Shown here: one piece after another, positions 23,951 to 31,419 of the stretch
Layout of the letters: every line of letters begins with the position of its first letter
Position numbering within the stretch: the stretch's first letter is position 1
Source of the DNA: Ligilactobacillus hayakitensis DSM 18933 = JCM 14209
GTDB taxonomy: Bacteria > Bacillota > Bacilli > Lactobacillales > Lactobacillaceae
NCBI RefSeq assembly: GCF_000615845.1
Contig: NZ_BAML01000004.1
Coordinates: 35,550-99,549 of the forward strand
Direction: 5' to 3'
Length of the DNA stretch: 64,000 bases
Notes under the pieces: generated by a model
Seen by the model: the letters and a program-made list of their open reading frames with translations, nothing else
What the model was told of the DNA's origin: nothing
Database searches by the model: none
Made by a program: the position numbers and the translations under genes

Positions 23951-24157
23951 CTATTTTGTGTAGTTGAAAGCTGTAAAAAAAATTTCTTCTTTGGGAACAC
24001 CAAAAAAGTCTTCTACTTTCTGCATCATAAATGGTCTAGGATTAACTCTACCCGTCTCCCACGCTGAAATCACTTTCTGTGTGGTTCCTAATGCTTCAGC
24101 TAAATCTTCTTGTGTTAAATCATGCTCAGCTCTCAAAACTTTTAATTTTGTAGCCAT
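23951..24157 (-). CDS. Cro-like XRE-family regulator
   Basis: The 68-residue product is a single helix-turn-helix of the XRE type: LRAEHDLTQEDLAEALGTTQ then KVISAWETGRVNPRP. It lacks any extra domain, as expected for Cro. It lies at the start of the main early operon, before the antirepressor gene, and divergent from the DUF2513 gene; the two promoters share a 73-nt interval. Confidence 0.85.
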   Translation of the reverse strand: MATKLKVLRAEHDLTQEDLAEALGTTQKVISAWETGRVNPRPFMMQKVEDFFGVPKEEIFFTAFNYTK

Positions 24158-24187
24158 TTTTAATCATCTCGCTTTCTATTTTATCTT

Positions 24188-24196
24188 TGATATAAT
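24188..24196 (+). promoter_or_regulatory. Extended -10 promoter for the DUF2513 gene
   Basis: TGATATAAT (TG, one base, perfect TATAAT) lies 34 nt before the plus-strand start at 24231, without a good -35. It faces the Cro-like gene, so Cro binding in this interval could control both directions. Confidence 0.5.
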
Positions 24197-24230
24197 TTGT
24201 TTATCTCCTAGTGAAAGGAGGTGTAGTTTT

Positions 24231-24611
24231 ATGAAGTTAAATCCTGATTGTATACGTGATATTTTGTTAGCTGTAGAAGATACATCTAGTTATGGTAAAA
24301 TCATTTCCAGTTTTGAATTATATAAATCAAAGTCTCTATCAAATTATTCTGAAAATGAAATTTTATATCATGTTCGTCAATTAGCTTGGTCTAAAATGCT
24401 TGAACAAACTGATTTTTATCTGGATAATTCTTTTTCTATTTTGGACTTATCCCCACAAGGACATGAATTTCTTAATAATATTCGTTCTGATGATAATTGG
24501 AATAAAACAAAAGAATTTTCTGGTAAACTAGGTTCATTCGCAATTTCTACACTTCAATCAGTCGCTTCATCAGTTATGTCTATCAGTATCCAAAAGTATT
24601 TAGGTCTTTAG
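24231..24611 (+). CDS. DUF2513-family protein
   Basis: The 126-residue product (MKLNPDCIRDILLAVEDTSS...) follows the DUF2513 pattern: an N-terminal winged-helix-like half with YSENEILYHVRQLAWSKML and ILDLSPQGHEFLNNIRSDDN, then a serine-rich C-terminus. AAAGGAGG precedes the ATG by 9-10 nt. It is transcribed against the early operon and has its own promoter and terminator. DUF2513 proteins are frequent near phage repressor genes; their function is not established. Confidence 0.75.
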   Translation: MKLNPDCIRDILLAVEDTSSYGKIISSFELYKSKSLSNYSENEILYHVRQLAWSKMLEQTDFYLDNSFSILDLSPQGHEFLNNIRSDDNWNKTKEFSGKLGSFAISTLQSVASSVMSISIQKYLGL

Positions 24612-24753
24612 GTACTGCATCAAAGGTAAGAGTTACTTCAACAAGGTTTCCCTTACCTTTTTTTATATTCAAATTCTTAACTGCTTTAACTTCTTTTTCA
24701 TCAATAAAAACTTTCTTATTTTTGACTTCAAACTCATTGAATGGTTTATTCAT
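24583..24753 (-). CDS. Small early protein, antisense to the DUF2513 gene end
   Basis: A 56-residue frame (MNKPFNEFEVKNKKVFIDEK...) has AGGAGG 10-11 nt before its ATG. Its last 29 nt overlap the end of the plus-strand DUF2513 gene, and it runs over that gene's terminator in the opposite direction. The product is beta-like and basic. No family recognised. Confidence 0.55.
   Translation of the reverse strand: MNKPFNEFEVKNKKVFIDEKEVKAVKNLNIKKGKGNLVEVTLTFDAVPKDLNTFGY
24622..24665 (+). terminator. Terminator of the DUF2513 gene
   Basis: AAAGGTAAG and CTTACCTTT form a 9-bp stem followed by TTTTT on the plus strand, 11 nt after the DUF2513 stop. Confidence 0.65.
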
Positions 24754-24766
24754 TTTTTATTACCTC

Positions 24767-24910
24767 CTATTTTTTCTTCAATTCATCTAGATCTTTTTTT
24801 AGTTGTTCTTGTTCTTTTTTTAATTTCTTGATTTTGTTATCAAGATAAAAATCAATTATTTTACTAACAATTACAACTACTAAGATCACATATAATAAAA
24901 CTGTATTCAT
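24767..24910 (-). CDS. Small membrane-anchored coiled-coil protein (1)
   Basis: The product (47 residues from ATG 24910) has one hydrophobic segment (VLLYVILVVVIVSKIIDFYL) followed by a lysine/glutamate coiled coil (KKLKKEQEQLKKDLDELKK). No good ribosome binding site precedes ATG 24910, and a TTG at 24955 is also possible, so the start is uncertain. It has the same architecture as the next gene upstream, which suggests duplication. Function unknown. Confidence 0.5.
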   Translation of the reverse strand: MNTVLLYVILVVVIVSKIIDFYLDNKIKKLKKEQEQLKKDLDELKKK

Positions 24911-24937
24911 AATTATTATTATGTTATGATGAGAGTG

Positions 24938-24971
24938 CCACAAATTAAGGGGCAAGCCCCTTTCATTGTGG
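24938..24971 (-). other. Imperfect 16-bp inverted repeat in the intergenic RNA
   Basis: CCACAAATTAAGGGGC and GCCCCTTTCATTGTGG flank a 2-nt centre (13 of 16 bases pair). It lies between the two small membrane genes and has no T-run on either side, so it is not a simple terminator. It could be an RNA processing or translation-control structure for the downstream gene, whose start lacks a ribosome binding site. Confidence 0.45.
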
Positions 24972-24975
24972 TTAA

Positions 24976-25128
24976 TCAGAACTTTAATTTGCGTTTATAT
25001 CTTAGTTCTGATTTTATTTTTTTATTTTCTAGTCTTAGTTTTTCGACTTCCAGATATTTCTTATATAGATTTAAGAATATATCTGTTATGAAGTAGATGG
25101 CTAAGGCTATTTTTATTACCTCATTCAT
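24976..25128 (-). CDS. Small membrane-anchored coiled-coil protein (2)
   Basis: The 50-residue product (MNEVIKIALAIYFITDIFLN...) has one hydrophobic helix and then a charged helix (LEVEKLRLENKKIKSELRY). AAAGGAG lies 6 nt before the ATG. It is the first minus-strand gene after the lysogeny promoter region and resembles the next gene in layout. No family recognised. Confidence 0.6.
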   Translation of the reverse strand: MNEVIKIALAIYFITDIFLNLYKKYLEVEKLRLENKKIKSELRYKRKLKF

Positions 25129-25180
25129 AACTTTCTCCTTTCTTTAGTTTTCGTAAAGCCCTTATCAACCTTACATGTAT

Positions 25181-25209
25181 ATAATATACTATTCTAAGTT
25201 GTATTTCAA
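25181..25209 (-). promoter_or_regulatory. Early leftward promoter (PR-like)
   Basis: TTGAAA (25204-25209) and TATTAT (25181-25186) are separated by exactly 17 nt on the minus strand and lie about 50 nt before the small membrane gene. This is the best sigma-A promoter in the immunity region and should be a target of the CI-type repressor encoded divergently at 25334. Confidence 0.65.
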
Positions 25210-25333
25210 CACTTTTTTCATTTTTTGTTGTTTTATTTTCTACATTTTGTTGTTGACCCTATTAAAAGTAGTATTTAACTGAAAAAAGTAATAAAATATA
25301 ACTGAAATTATTTTAATTAGGATGGTGATATTT

Positions 25334-25690
25334 ATGACTGCAAAAGATGTTGGGTTATTAGGATTAAGAATTAAAGAACTACGTAAAGAAAAAGGACTAC
25401 GACAATCTGAACTTGCAACTACACTTCATGTTTCGCAACAAGCTGTAGGTTCTTGGGAAACTGGAAGAACTGTGCCTGGAGCTGATACATTAAATGTTCT
25501 AGCCGACTACTTCAACGTAACAACCGACTACTTATTAGGTCGGGATGGTAAGGAAGAAAACTCTACTGATACAAAAGACCTGTCGGAAATTATGAATAGC
25601 ATTATGACCTACAACGGCAAGGAACTTAATCAGCATGATAAAGATGTCGTGGAAGGTCTTATCTCTGCTTACCTCAACAATAAAGAGTAG
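25334..25690 (+). CDS. CI-type XRE repressor
   Basis: The 118-residue product has an N-terminal helix-turn-helix (ELRKEKGLRQSELATTLHVS, then QQAVGSWETGRTVPGADTLN, LADYFNVTTDYLLG) and a short acidic C-terminus without a RecA-dependent peptidase domain. The ATG at 25334 is preferred over 25322 because GGATGGTGAT is positioned before it. Two AACTGAAA elements about 28 bp apart precede the gene and may be operators. It is followed at once by an ImmA-type protease gene. Confidence 0.85.
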   Translation: MTAKDVGLLGLRIKELRKEKGLRQSELATTLHVSQQAVGSWETGRTVPGADTLNVLADYFNVTTDYLLGRDGKEENSTDTKDLSEIMNSIMTYNGKELNQHDKDVVEGLISAYLNNKE

Positions 25691-25698
25691 GTGATTTT

Positions 25699-26085
25699 AT
25701 GGATAGTAGAATTAAAGCTCTGCTCTCTGAACAACAAATCACATTGAAATATGACGAATTAGATTGTGGTGGCTTGTACGTGGATAAATTGAACTGGATA
25801 ATTGTAGATAACCGTTTAAATGAACACGAACAAGAAAAAGTAATTCTACATGAGTTAGGGCATGCTGCTAAGCAAAAAGGACTGTCAAACTTATACAATG
25901 CTACACCAGCCTTACATACAAAAATGGAAGCTGAAGCCAATCAGTTCATGATTAGGGAAGAATTGGAAAATTACAGATCAGAATATGACGAATCCGAACT
26001 CAGCCCCGTTAAGTTCTTAGAAAGTTTCGGCCTCCCCCTCGCCTTTGAGCCATATGTTTCTAAGATGTTGTCGGAGTTGTTATGA
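25699..26085 (+). CDS. ImmA/IrrE-family metalloprotease
   Basis: The 128-residue product has the zinc-binding HELGH (residues 51-55) and a downstream EAEANQFMI helix that supplies the third ligand. ImmA-type proteases cut the paired repressor to trigger induction, as in ICEBs1. It starts 8 nt after the repressor gene with AGGTGATTTT as binding site, so the two form a regulatory pair. Confidence 0.9.
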   Translation: MDSRIKALLSEQQITLKYDELDCGGLYVDKLNWIIVDNRLNEHEQEKVILHELGHAAKQKGLSNLYNATPALHTKMEAEANQFMIREELENYRSEYDESELSPVKFLESFGLPLAFEPYVSKMLSELL

Positions 26086-26148
26086 AATCGTAAAAAGTGA
26101 TGATTTTAAAATTGTTGGTGTAGTTATTATTTAAAGGAGTGAATACTT

Positions 26149-26598
26149 ATGCTAAATGATATTGATATTTCTTTATTAGAGTTAAGAATTGGTAATTCAG
26201 AAGATGCTACCGTTCCTTATTTTGAATTAAATAATAGTGGTATTAATTGTAAAATTATAACATCTATGAAAGTTAACGAAAATTATTCTTTAGCCAATAC
26301 TGATAGACTTATTTATCTAACAATAACCGCGGGTACTACACCACCTGATGAAATCTATCTTTCTCAAGAATTTACTGAAATTCCTAATTCTCAAGATATA
26401 TTTTCTATACAATCTGATATTTTTATTGATAAAAAATATCTTATTGATGAATATGAACATTTAAAATATGACTTTGCAAATGTCAGTTTCTCCTATACTC
26501 ATAAGCATCCTGGAGAAATGGGAGTTGGTGAAAGTGTTAGAGTTGGTACATTTTTCAAAACAAAGGTTCCTATTCTAGATATAAGAGGTGGAAGGTAA
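26149..26598 (+). CDS. Unknown lysogeny-module protein
   Basis: The 149-residue product is acidic and beta-rich (YFELNNSGINCKIITSMKVN; RLIYLTITAGTTPPDEIYLS) without signal peptide or membrane segment. AAAGGAGTG precedes the ATG by 8 nt. It overlaps the next gene in TAATG, so both are likely coexpressed from the lysogenic side. I do not recognise the family. Genes in this place often affect superinfection, but nothing here proves it. Confidence 0.6.
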   Translation: MLNDIDISLLELRIGNSEDATVPYFELNNSGINCKIITSMKVNENYSLANTDRLIYLTITAGTTPPDEIYLSQEFTEIPNSQDIFSIQSDIFIDKKYLIDEYEHLKYDFANVSFSYTHKHPGEMGVGESVRVGTFFKTKVPILDIRGGR

Positions 26599-26978
26599 TG
26601 TCTAAAGAGTATATGAATTTAGTTTCTAAAAATAATGAATCTATTTCTCCTGGCTCTCCCTTAAGTTATAATGAAGATGAAAACTTGTCTAAAGGAGGCA
26701 GCGAGAATATGGATAAGAAATTTGTAACGCATGATGAACTCAAAATTTCACAGTTAGAAACTCAAAATAAAATTGATAAACTGAATTCTAAAATAGATAA
26801 TTTATCCGAAAAGATAGATGAAAAGTTTAGTTCTATTCCAATGATGATTGAAAATGCGTTATATAAGGAACGTGAATATCAGCGAGAACAACAAAAAGAA
26901 TGGCGCAGGTTCTTTTGGGGAACTATCGTTATTGGCTTATTTGGAGTTGGAATTGCGATTATAGGATTGTTTAGATAA
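26598..26978 (+). CDS. Coiled-coil protein with C-terminal membrane anchor
   Basis: The 126-residue product has a polar N-terminus, a long coiled coil (ISQLETQNKIDKLNSKIDNL...) and a single C-terminal hydrophobic helix (FFWGTIVIGLFGVGIAIIGL). A perfect AAAGGAGG precedes an internal in-frame ATG at 26709, giving an 89-residue form (MDKKFVTHDELK...). The coupled start at 26598 and this internal start may both be used. Tail-anchored coiled-coil proteins of this sort occur next to phage integrases; function unknown. Confidence 0.6.
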   Translation: MSKEYMNLVSKNNESISPGSPLSYNEDENLSKGGSENMDKKFVTHDELKISQLETQNKIDKLNSKIDNLSEKIDEKFSSIPMMIENALYKEREYQREQQKEWRRFFWGTIVIGLFGVGIAIIGLFR

Positions 26979-27076
26979 TCTAACTGAATGGTACGCTAAG
27001 CAATTAATTGAAACTATTGTCAACGAGATAAAAAAAGACCCTCAACGCTTTGTTGAAAGTCTAAAAAAGAGTTAAT

Positions 27077-27103
27077 AACCCGTCAAGAATGACGGGTTTA
27101 ATT
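27077..27103 (+). terminator. Terminator before the integrase gene
   Basis: AACCCGTC and GACGGGTT form an 8-bp stem around AAGAAT, followed by TAATTAT. The T-run is poor, so termination may be partial. Confidence 0.5.
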
Positions 27104-27142
27104 ATAGGTCAAAAAGAACATTATTCTAAGGAGATGATTAAT

Positions 27143-28264
27143 ATGTATTTTCAAAAAAGAAATGACGTCTATAGATATTATGAACGTTATATAGATCCAT
27201 ATACACAAAAAAGAAAAACTGTAAGTATTACTTTATCTAGTAATTCAAAACAAGCACAAAATAAAGCTATGAGATTACTTAACGAAAAAATAAGGAACAA
27301 AACGGCTTTAGCTAACGATAATATTATTGAAGGTAAAACATTAGCTAATCTGTTTGATGAATGGTTTCTAATATATAAACAGCAAGTTAGAAGGACCACT
27401 TATTTGGCAACAGTTGCAAATATCCAAACTCTATTAGGTGTCATCAATAAAGATACTTTATTATCTCAGCTTGATTCATCAATTTTAAGTCGTTCATTTG
27501 ATGATCTGCTATTCAAACATGATTTATCAGCTAAATACGTTTCCATCATAAAAAGTAAGCTAAATCTGGCCATTAAATTTGCCATAAAACAAAATTATTT
27601 AAAAGATAATCCATTGGATAAAGTTGAACTTTCACCTAAAAAACCAAATCATGGTACTAAAATAAAGGATAAATTTTTGGAAAAGGATGAGTTGACTAAA
27701 CTCTTTGACTATATTCAAAAAAAGCACCCTAATTACGCTCCAATTTTTCAATGGCTATATTTAACTGGTATGCGTGCTGGTGAGGCTCTAGCGTTAGATA
27801 TGGATGATATTGAATACATTAACAATCAATATGTAGTACATGTAACTGGAACATTAGAATATAAAAAAGTTAGTGTTACTGAACAGCACAAAACAGATAC
27901 AACTAAAACTGCCGCTGGGATTAGAGATATAAACTTATCATCTCAAGCAGTTGAAATTTACCAAAAACAATTAGATAAATACGAATCTGGTTTTTTATTT
28001 CAAACTGCTAACGGAACCCCTTATCAAATATCTTCTTTGAATACAATTTTAAGAAATGCTAAAGATAAGCTAGGTATTGCCAAAAGATTATCCACTCATA
28101 CATTTAGACACACTCATGTTTCAATGCTAGCTGCTTTAGGAGTACCGTTCTATGTTATTCAAGATAGAGTTGGTCATGAAAATTCTAAGATGTTAGAACA
28201 AATTTATTTGCATGTTACCAAAGAGGCCAAGTTAAATTTAAACTCCCAATTAGAGAAACTTTGA
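27143..28264 (+). CDS. int: Tyrosine-type phage integrase
   Basis: The 373-residue product has an N-terminal arm-binding domain (MYFQKRNDVYRYYERYIDPY), a SAM-like core-binding domain (about 65-165) and the catalytic domain with Arg211 (TGMRAGEAL), Lys255, His319-x-x-Arg322 (HTFRH), His345 and the nucleophile Tyr355 (EQIYLHV). It inserts and excises the prophage at the chromosomal site near rplS. ATG 27143 is preferred because AAGGAG lies 9 nt upstream. It is the last phage gene before the host chromosome. Confidence 0.95.
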   Translation: MYFQKRNDVYRYYERYIDPYTQKRKTVSITLSSNSKQAQNKAMRLLNEKIRNKTALANDNIIEGKTLANLFDEWFLIYKQQVRRTTYLATVANIQTLLGVINKDTLLSQLDSSILSRSFDDLLFKHDLSAKYVSIIKSKLNLAIKFAIKQNYLKDNPLDKVELSPKKPNHGTKIKDKFLEKDELTKLFDYIQKKHPNYAPIFQWLYLTGMRAGEALALDMDDIEYINNQYVVHVTGTLEYKKVSVTEQHKTDTTKTAAGIRDINLSSQAVEIYQKQLDKYESGFLFQTANGTPYQISSLNTILRNAKDKLGIAKRLSTHTFRHTHVSMLAALGVPFYVIQDRVGHENSKMLEQIYLHVTKEAKLNLNSQLEKL

Positions 28265-28269
28265 AAAAG

Positions 28270-28291
28270 TGCTACCATTTTGCTACCATTT
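28270..28291 (+). repeat. Tandem integrase arm-type repeats at the attachment region
   Basis: Two perfectly abutting 11-mers TGCTACCATTT lie 6 nt after the integrase stop. Short TGCTACCA-type direct repeats after int are typical arm-binding sites of Gram-positive tyrosine integrases, so the crossover core (attR or attL half) should lie between here and the rplS stop at 28373. The other end of the prophage is outside the window. Confidence 0.55.
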
Positions 28292-28333
28292 ATTACTTCT
28301 CAATTAAAAATGACTCTCTTTCAAAAAATGCAT

Positions 28334-28364
28334 AAAAAAAGAAACCCTGCAACAGCAAGGTTTC
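28334..28364 (-). terminator. Terminator of rplS
   Basis: GAAACCTTGC and GCAGGGTTTC form a 10-bp stem (one G-T pair) with TGTT loop and seven following T on the minus strand, close after the rplS stop. Phage integration near this site has left the terminator intact. Confidence 0.85.
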
Positions 28365-28372
28365 TAACGCTT

Positions 28373-28729
28373 TTAGCCACGGCGACGTTCTGGAATACGA
28401 GCAGCCTTACCGTGTAATGCACGTAAGTAGTATAACTTAGCACGACGTACACGACCGTAACGAGTTACTTCGATTTTGTCAACACGAGGTGTGTGTAATG
28501 GGAAAGTACGTTCAACACCTACACCGTTACTGATTTTACGAACAGTATATGTTTCACTAACACCTTCACCACGGCGTTTGATAACAACACCTTCAAAAAT
28601 TTGGATACGTTCACGTGAACCTTCAACGATACGAGCGTGAACACGTACAGAATCTCCTGCACGGAATTCTGGAATATCATCACGTAATTGTGATTCTGTA
28701 ATCTTTGCGATTAATGGATTAACTGACAT
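28373..28729 (-). CDS. rplS: Ribosomal protein L19
   Basis: The 118-residue product ([20 protein letters not shown]...) is a complete L19, with [20 protein letters not shown] and the basic end [10 protein letters not shown]19 lies at the 30S-50S interface. ATG 28729 is preferred over the upstream in-frame start at 28753 because GAAAGGA lies 9 nt upstream. It has its own terminator, and a leader RNA candidate precedes it. Confidence 0.97.
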   Translation of the reverse strand: MSVNPLIAKITESQLRDDIPEFRAGDSVRVHARIVEGSRERIQIFEGVVIKRRGEGVSETYTVRKISNGVGVERTFPLHTPRVDKIEVTRYGRVRRAKLYYLRALHGKAARIPERRRG

Positions 28730-28739
28730 TAATATCTTT

Positions 28740-28802
28740 CCTTTCACCGACATTCTTGTCCAGTTGCAGCGGAATATCGTTATTTATATGGCATCAAGCC
28801 AT
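28740..28802 (-). promoter_or_regulatory. Candidate L19 leader RNA
   Basis: The minus strand before rplS has a TATGGC-TTGAT-GCCATA hairpin, then TATTCCGCTGCAACTGGACAA and GTCGGTGAAAGGA. This resembles the ribosomal L19 leader found before rplS in Firmicutes, which is thought to mediate feedback by L19. Recognition is from memory of the motif, without a covariance search. Confidence 0.5.
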
Positions 28803-28824
28803 ATATTAATATATCATCTTTAAA

Positions 28825-29430
28825 TTAACTTGTAAAGTTATTTTTCAATAGTTTTGAAAAATCAAATTCACTAAACCATTTAACAGATTTAGGTGGTACC
28901 GTATGATCATTAATGAATTTTTCCATCCATACCATATCATACCATTCATCAAATTTAAAACCGCTATTATGAAAATGAGCGACTAATTTGTATCCACGCT
29001 TTTCGTGAAACTTTATACTTGCATCTGTTACATAGTTTGATTTTGGTTTTGGAGCTGTTATGCAAGCATTAATATTAATAATTCCCTGTTTTTTTAGAAT
29101 TAATTCTAGCGCATTATACAAAATAGTGCCTAAACCTTTCCCTCTTGCATCTTCGCTCAAATAAATGGAAGTTTCCACGCTCCAATCATATGCTTGACGA
29201 TTTTTAAAGCTACTTGCATATGCATAACCAATAATCTTTCCTTCATTTAGTGCAACAATATATGGATATTTGCAAAGCGTTTTTTGAATTCTTGTTTTGA
29301 AGTCGCTTTCTGATGGAACTTCGTATTCAAAAGTAATTGCAGTTTTTTCTACATACGGTTTATAAATTTCAAGTAACTCTTTAGCATCTTCAACCCTAGC
29401 AAATCTTAACGTTATTTGATCATTTTCCAT
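28825..29430 (-). CDS. GNAT acetyltransferase, phosphinothricin N-acetyltransferase-like
   Basis: The 201-residue product has the GNAT acetyl-CoA motif ARGKGLGTILYNALELILKK and the Pat-type context TAITFEYEVPSESDF, IIGYAYASSFKNRQAYDWSV and FHEKRGYKLVAHF. Proteins of this subfamily acetylate phosphinothricin-like amino acids or methionine sulfoximine; the true host substrate is not deducible. It lies between rplS and trmD, so it is a lineage-specific insertion in a conserved cluster. Confidence 0.85.
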   Translation of the reverse strand: MENDQITLRFARVEDAKELLEIYKPYVEKTAITFEYEVPSESDFKTRIQKTLCKYPYIVALNEGKIIGYAYASSFKNRQAYDWSVETSIYLSEDARGKGLGTILYNALELILKKQGIININACITAPKPKSNYVTDASIKFHEKRGYKLVAHFHNSGFKFDEWYDMVWMEKFINDHTVPPKSVKWFSEFDFSKLLKNNFTS

Positions 29431-29452
29431 AAGTATTACACCTCTAATTTAA

Positions 29453-30190
29453 TTAAAAAAGATTTTCTTCTTCCTTAACTTCGAGTAATAATCTCTTTTC
29501 CTCATCATCTAATTCATAATTTTCTAATAAATCTGGACGACGAAGTAAGGTTCTTCTCAATGACTCTTTTTTACGCCATTCAGCAATTTTTTGGTGATTC
29601 CCACTTGTTAGAACCTCTGGAACATCCATTCCTCTAAATGAAGCTGGACGCGTGTATTGAGGATATTCTAATAAACCTGTTGAAAATGAATCCCCTACAG
29701 CTGATTCATTATTTCCTAAAACTTCGGGTAATAAACGTACGGTTGCATCAATTACAACCATCGCCCCCAATTCTCCACCGGTTAAGACAAAATCACCTAA
29801 AGATATTTCATCAGTCACTCTAGCACGAATTCGTTCATCGTAACCTTCATAATGACCACAAATAAATGTCAAATTATCTTCTTTAGAAAATTCTTCTGCA
29901 ACCTTTTGATCAAATTTTCGTCCAGCAGGATCTAAAAGGATTACTCTACCTAGTGATCCATTTTCTGATTCAATATGATCTAACGCATCAAAAATTGGTT
30001 GTGCTTGAAGAAGCATCCCTGCACCGCCCCCATATGGCGTATCATCAACATGATGCTGCTTATTAGTAGTAAAATCTCTAAAATCGGTTACGTTAATATC
30101 GACAATATTTTTTTCGCTAGCTTTTCCTAAAATTGATTGTTGTAGCGGTCCAAACATTTCTGGAAATAGACTTAAAATATTAATTTTCAT
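29453..30190 (-). CDS. trmD: tRNA (guanine-N1)-methyltransferase
   Basis: The 245-residue product methylates G37 of tRNAs, preventing +1 frameshifts. TrmD signatures are clear: [20 protein letters not shown] near residue 50, [14 protein letters not shown], and the trefoil-knot region [19 protein letters not shown]. It shares one base with the rimM stop in a conserved trmD-rimM pair. Length is standard. Confidence 0.97.
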   Translation of the reverse strand: MKINILSLFPEMFGPLQQSILGKASEKNIVDINVTDFRDFTTNKQHHVDDTPYGGGAGMLLQAQPIFDALDHIESENGSLGRVILLDPAGRKFDQKVAEEFSKEDNLTFICGHYEGYDERIRARVTDEISLGDFVLTGGELGAMVVIDATVRLLPEVLGNNESAVGDSFSTGLLEYPQYTRPASFRGMDVPEVLTSGNHQKIAEWRKKESLRRTLLRRPDLLENYELDDEEKRLLLEVKEEENLF

Positions 30191-30699
30191 TATTCATCCA
30201 ACCCATCTAATAATTCAACAATAATTCTTTGTTCGTTAAGTTGAACACTTTTAATTACATCTTTAATTGCTGGTAAAAGTAAATCGTCTTTGTCGTCTCG
30301 TTCAACAACCCATACATCATTTGCACCTGGGGTCATAATTTCAGAAATTTTTCCAATATATTCGCCATCAATGGTATAAACTTCTAATCCGACAATTTGG
30401 TGATGGTAAAATGATCCATCTTCTAAATCACCTTGTTGATTTTCTGAAATTTTAAGTTCTAATCCTTTTAATGGTTCAACAAAATTAATATTTTCTAATC
30501 CTTCAAAAGACAACATTTCAAATTGTTTATGCTTTCTATGTGTTTTAATAGTTAATTCTTTTAAGGTGTTATTTTTATTTACATATAATTTATTTCCTAC
30601 TTTAAAACGTTCATCAGCAAAATCAGTAACTGATAGAACCCTAACTTCTCCTCTAATCCCATGAGTATTAACAATTTTTCCAACTGTGTAATAATTCAT
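30190..30699 (-). CDS. rimM: 16S rRNA processing protein RimM
   Basis: The 169-residue product ([20 protein letters not shown]...) has the RimM N-terminal beta barrel and the PRC-barrel half ([47 protein letters not shown]). It helps mature the 3' domain of the 30S subunit near S19. ATG 30699 is chosen because TGGAGG lies 7 nt upstream; a longer frame from 30744 enters the terminator area. Confidence 0.95.
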   Translation of the reverse strand: MNYYTVGKIVNTHGIRGEVRVLSVTDFADERFKVGNKLYVNKNNTLKELTIKTHRKHKQFEMLSFEGLENINFVEPLKGLELKISENQQGDLEDGSFYHHQIVGLEVYTIDGEYIGKISEIMTPGANDVWVVERDDKDDLLLPAIKDVIKSVQLNEQRIIVELLDGLDE

Positions 30700-30722
30700 T
30701 AAGTTTCCTCCATAATATTTCA

Positions 30723-30769
30723 TAAAATAAAAACCTCTAATCAAGTGTAAACACTAAATTAGAGGTTTA
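30723..30769 (-). terminator. Terminator between khpA and rimM
   Basis: AAACCTCTAAT and ATTAGAGGTTT form an 11-bp stem around a 16-nt loop and are followed by T-rich sequence on the minus strand. It splits the rpsP-khpA transcript from rimM-trmD, or attenuates it. Confidence 0.7.
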
Positions 30770-30782
30770 ATTGCTACTATAA

Positions 30783-31028
30783 TCATTCCACAATATTTAA
30801 ACGAAGTCTAAATTTGTTTTCTAGCCTTACCGCATACAAGACAGAACGAATAGCTTGAACTACTCGACCATGTCTTCCAATAATACGGGCAACATCTTCA
30901 GGTGCTACGTTTAAATCTAAGTATAGAACCCTGTTATCCTGTCTCGAGTTTATATAAACCTCATCAGGATTAGTAACTAATGGTTTAACAATAGTTAATA
31001 CTAAGTTTTTAACATCAACTTCTGTCAT
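30783..31028 (-). CDS. khpA: KH-domain RNA-binding protein KhpA
   Basis: The 81-residue product is a single KH domain with the GxxG loop in RIIGRHGRVVQAIRSVL. KhpA (YlqC) pairs with KhpB and influences cell elongation and division in streptococci and lactobacilli. It lies between rpsP and rimM, the conserved place, 12 nt after rpsP. Confidence 0.93.
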   Translation of the reverse strand: MTEVDVKNLVLTIVKPLVTNPDEVYINSRQDNRVLYLDLNVAPEDVARIIGRHGRVVQAIRSVLYAVRLENKFRLRLNIVE

Positions 31029-31040
31029 TGTTCAACCTAA

Positions 31041-31313
31041 TTATTTTGAAAACTTAGCTTCGTGGAATTTCTTCATAACACCGTTACGTGAAAGAATGTT
31101 ACGAACAGTATCTGATGGTTGTGCACCATTTCCTAACCAGTTCATAATTTGTTCTTCCTTAAGAGTAACTGTTTCTGGTTCTGTAAGTGGGTTGTAAGTA
31201 CCAACTGTTTCGATGAAACGACCATCACGTGGTGAACGTGAATCAGCAACTACGATACGGTAGAAAGGACGCTTCTTAGAACCCATACGTTTTAAACGAA
31301 TCTTAACTGACAT
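31041..31313 (-). CDS. rpsP: Ribosomal protein S16
   Basis: The 90-residue product ([20 protein letters not shown]...) is a complete S16, including [12 protein letters not shown] and [17 protein letters not shown]. It binds 16S rRNA early in 30S assembly. TAGGAGGTG lies just before the ATG, and a good promoter is visible upstream. Confidence 0.97.
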   Translation of the reverse strand: MSVKIRLKRMGSKKRPFYRIVVADSRSPRDGRFIETVGTYNPLTEPETVTLKEEQIMNWLGNGAQPSDTVRNILSRNGVMKKFHEAKFSK

Positions 31314-31350
31314 TTAATTACACCTCCTAGTATTCTTCTCAACAATTAAT

Positions 31351-31379
31351 AATATACCAGTTTTTTTATCAGGTGTAAA
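31351..31379 (-). promoter_or_regulatory. Promoter of rpsP-khpA
   Basis: TTTACA (31374-31379) and TATATT (31351-31356) lie 17 nt apart on the minus strand, with TGG before the -10 as an extended element. It starts transcription about 30 nt before rpsP. Confidence 0.7.
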
Positions 31380-31419
31380 GTAAAATTTCTTGACAGTTGC
31401 AATTTTTTTTAATTTTTTT

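Noticed and set aside
26985..27070. Short plus-strand frame EWYAKQLIETIVNEIK...
   Set aside because: It reads like a real protein end but has no usable start codon in frame; treated as a remnant and not annotated.
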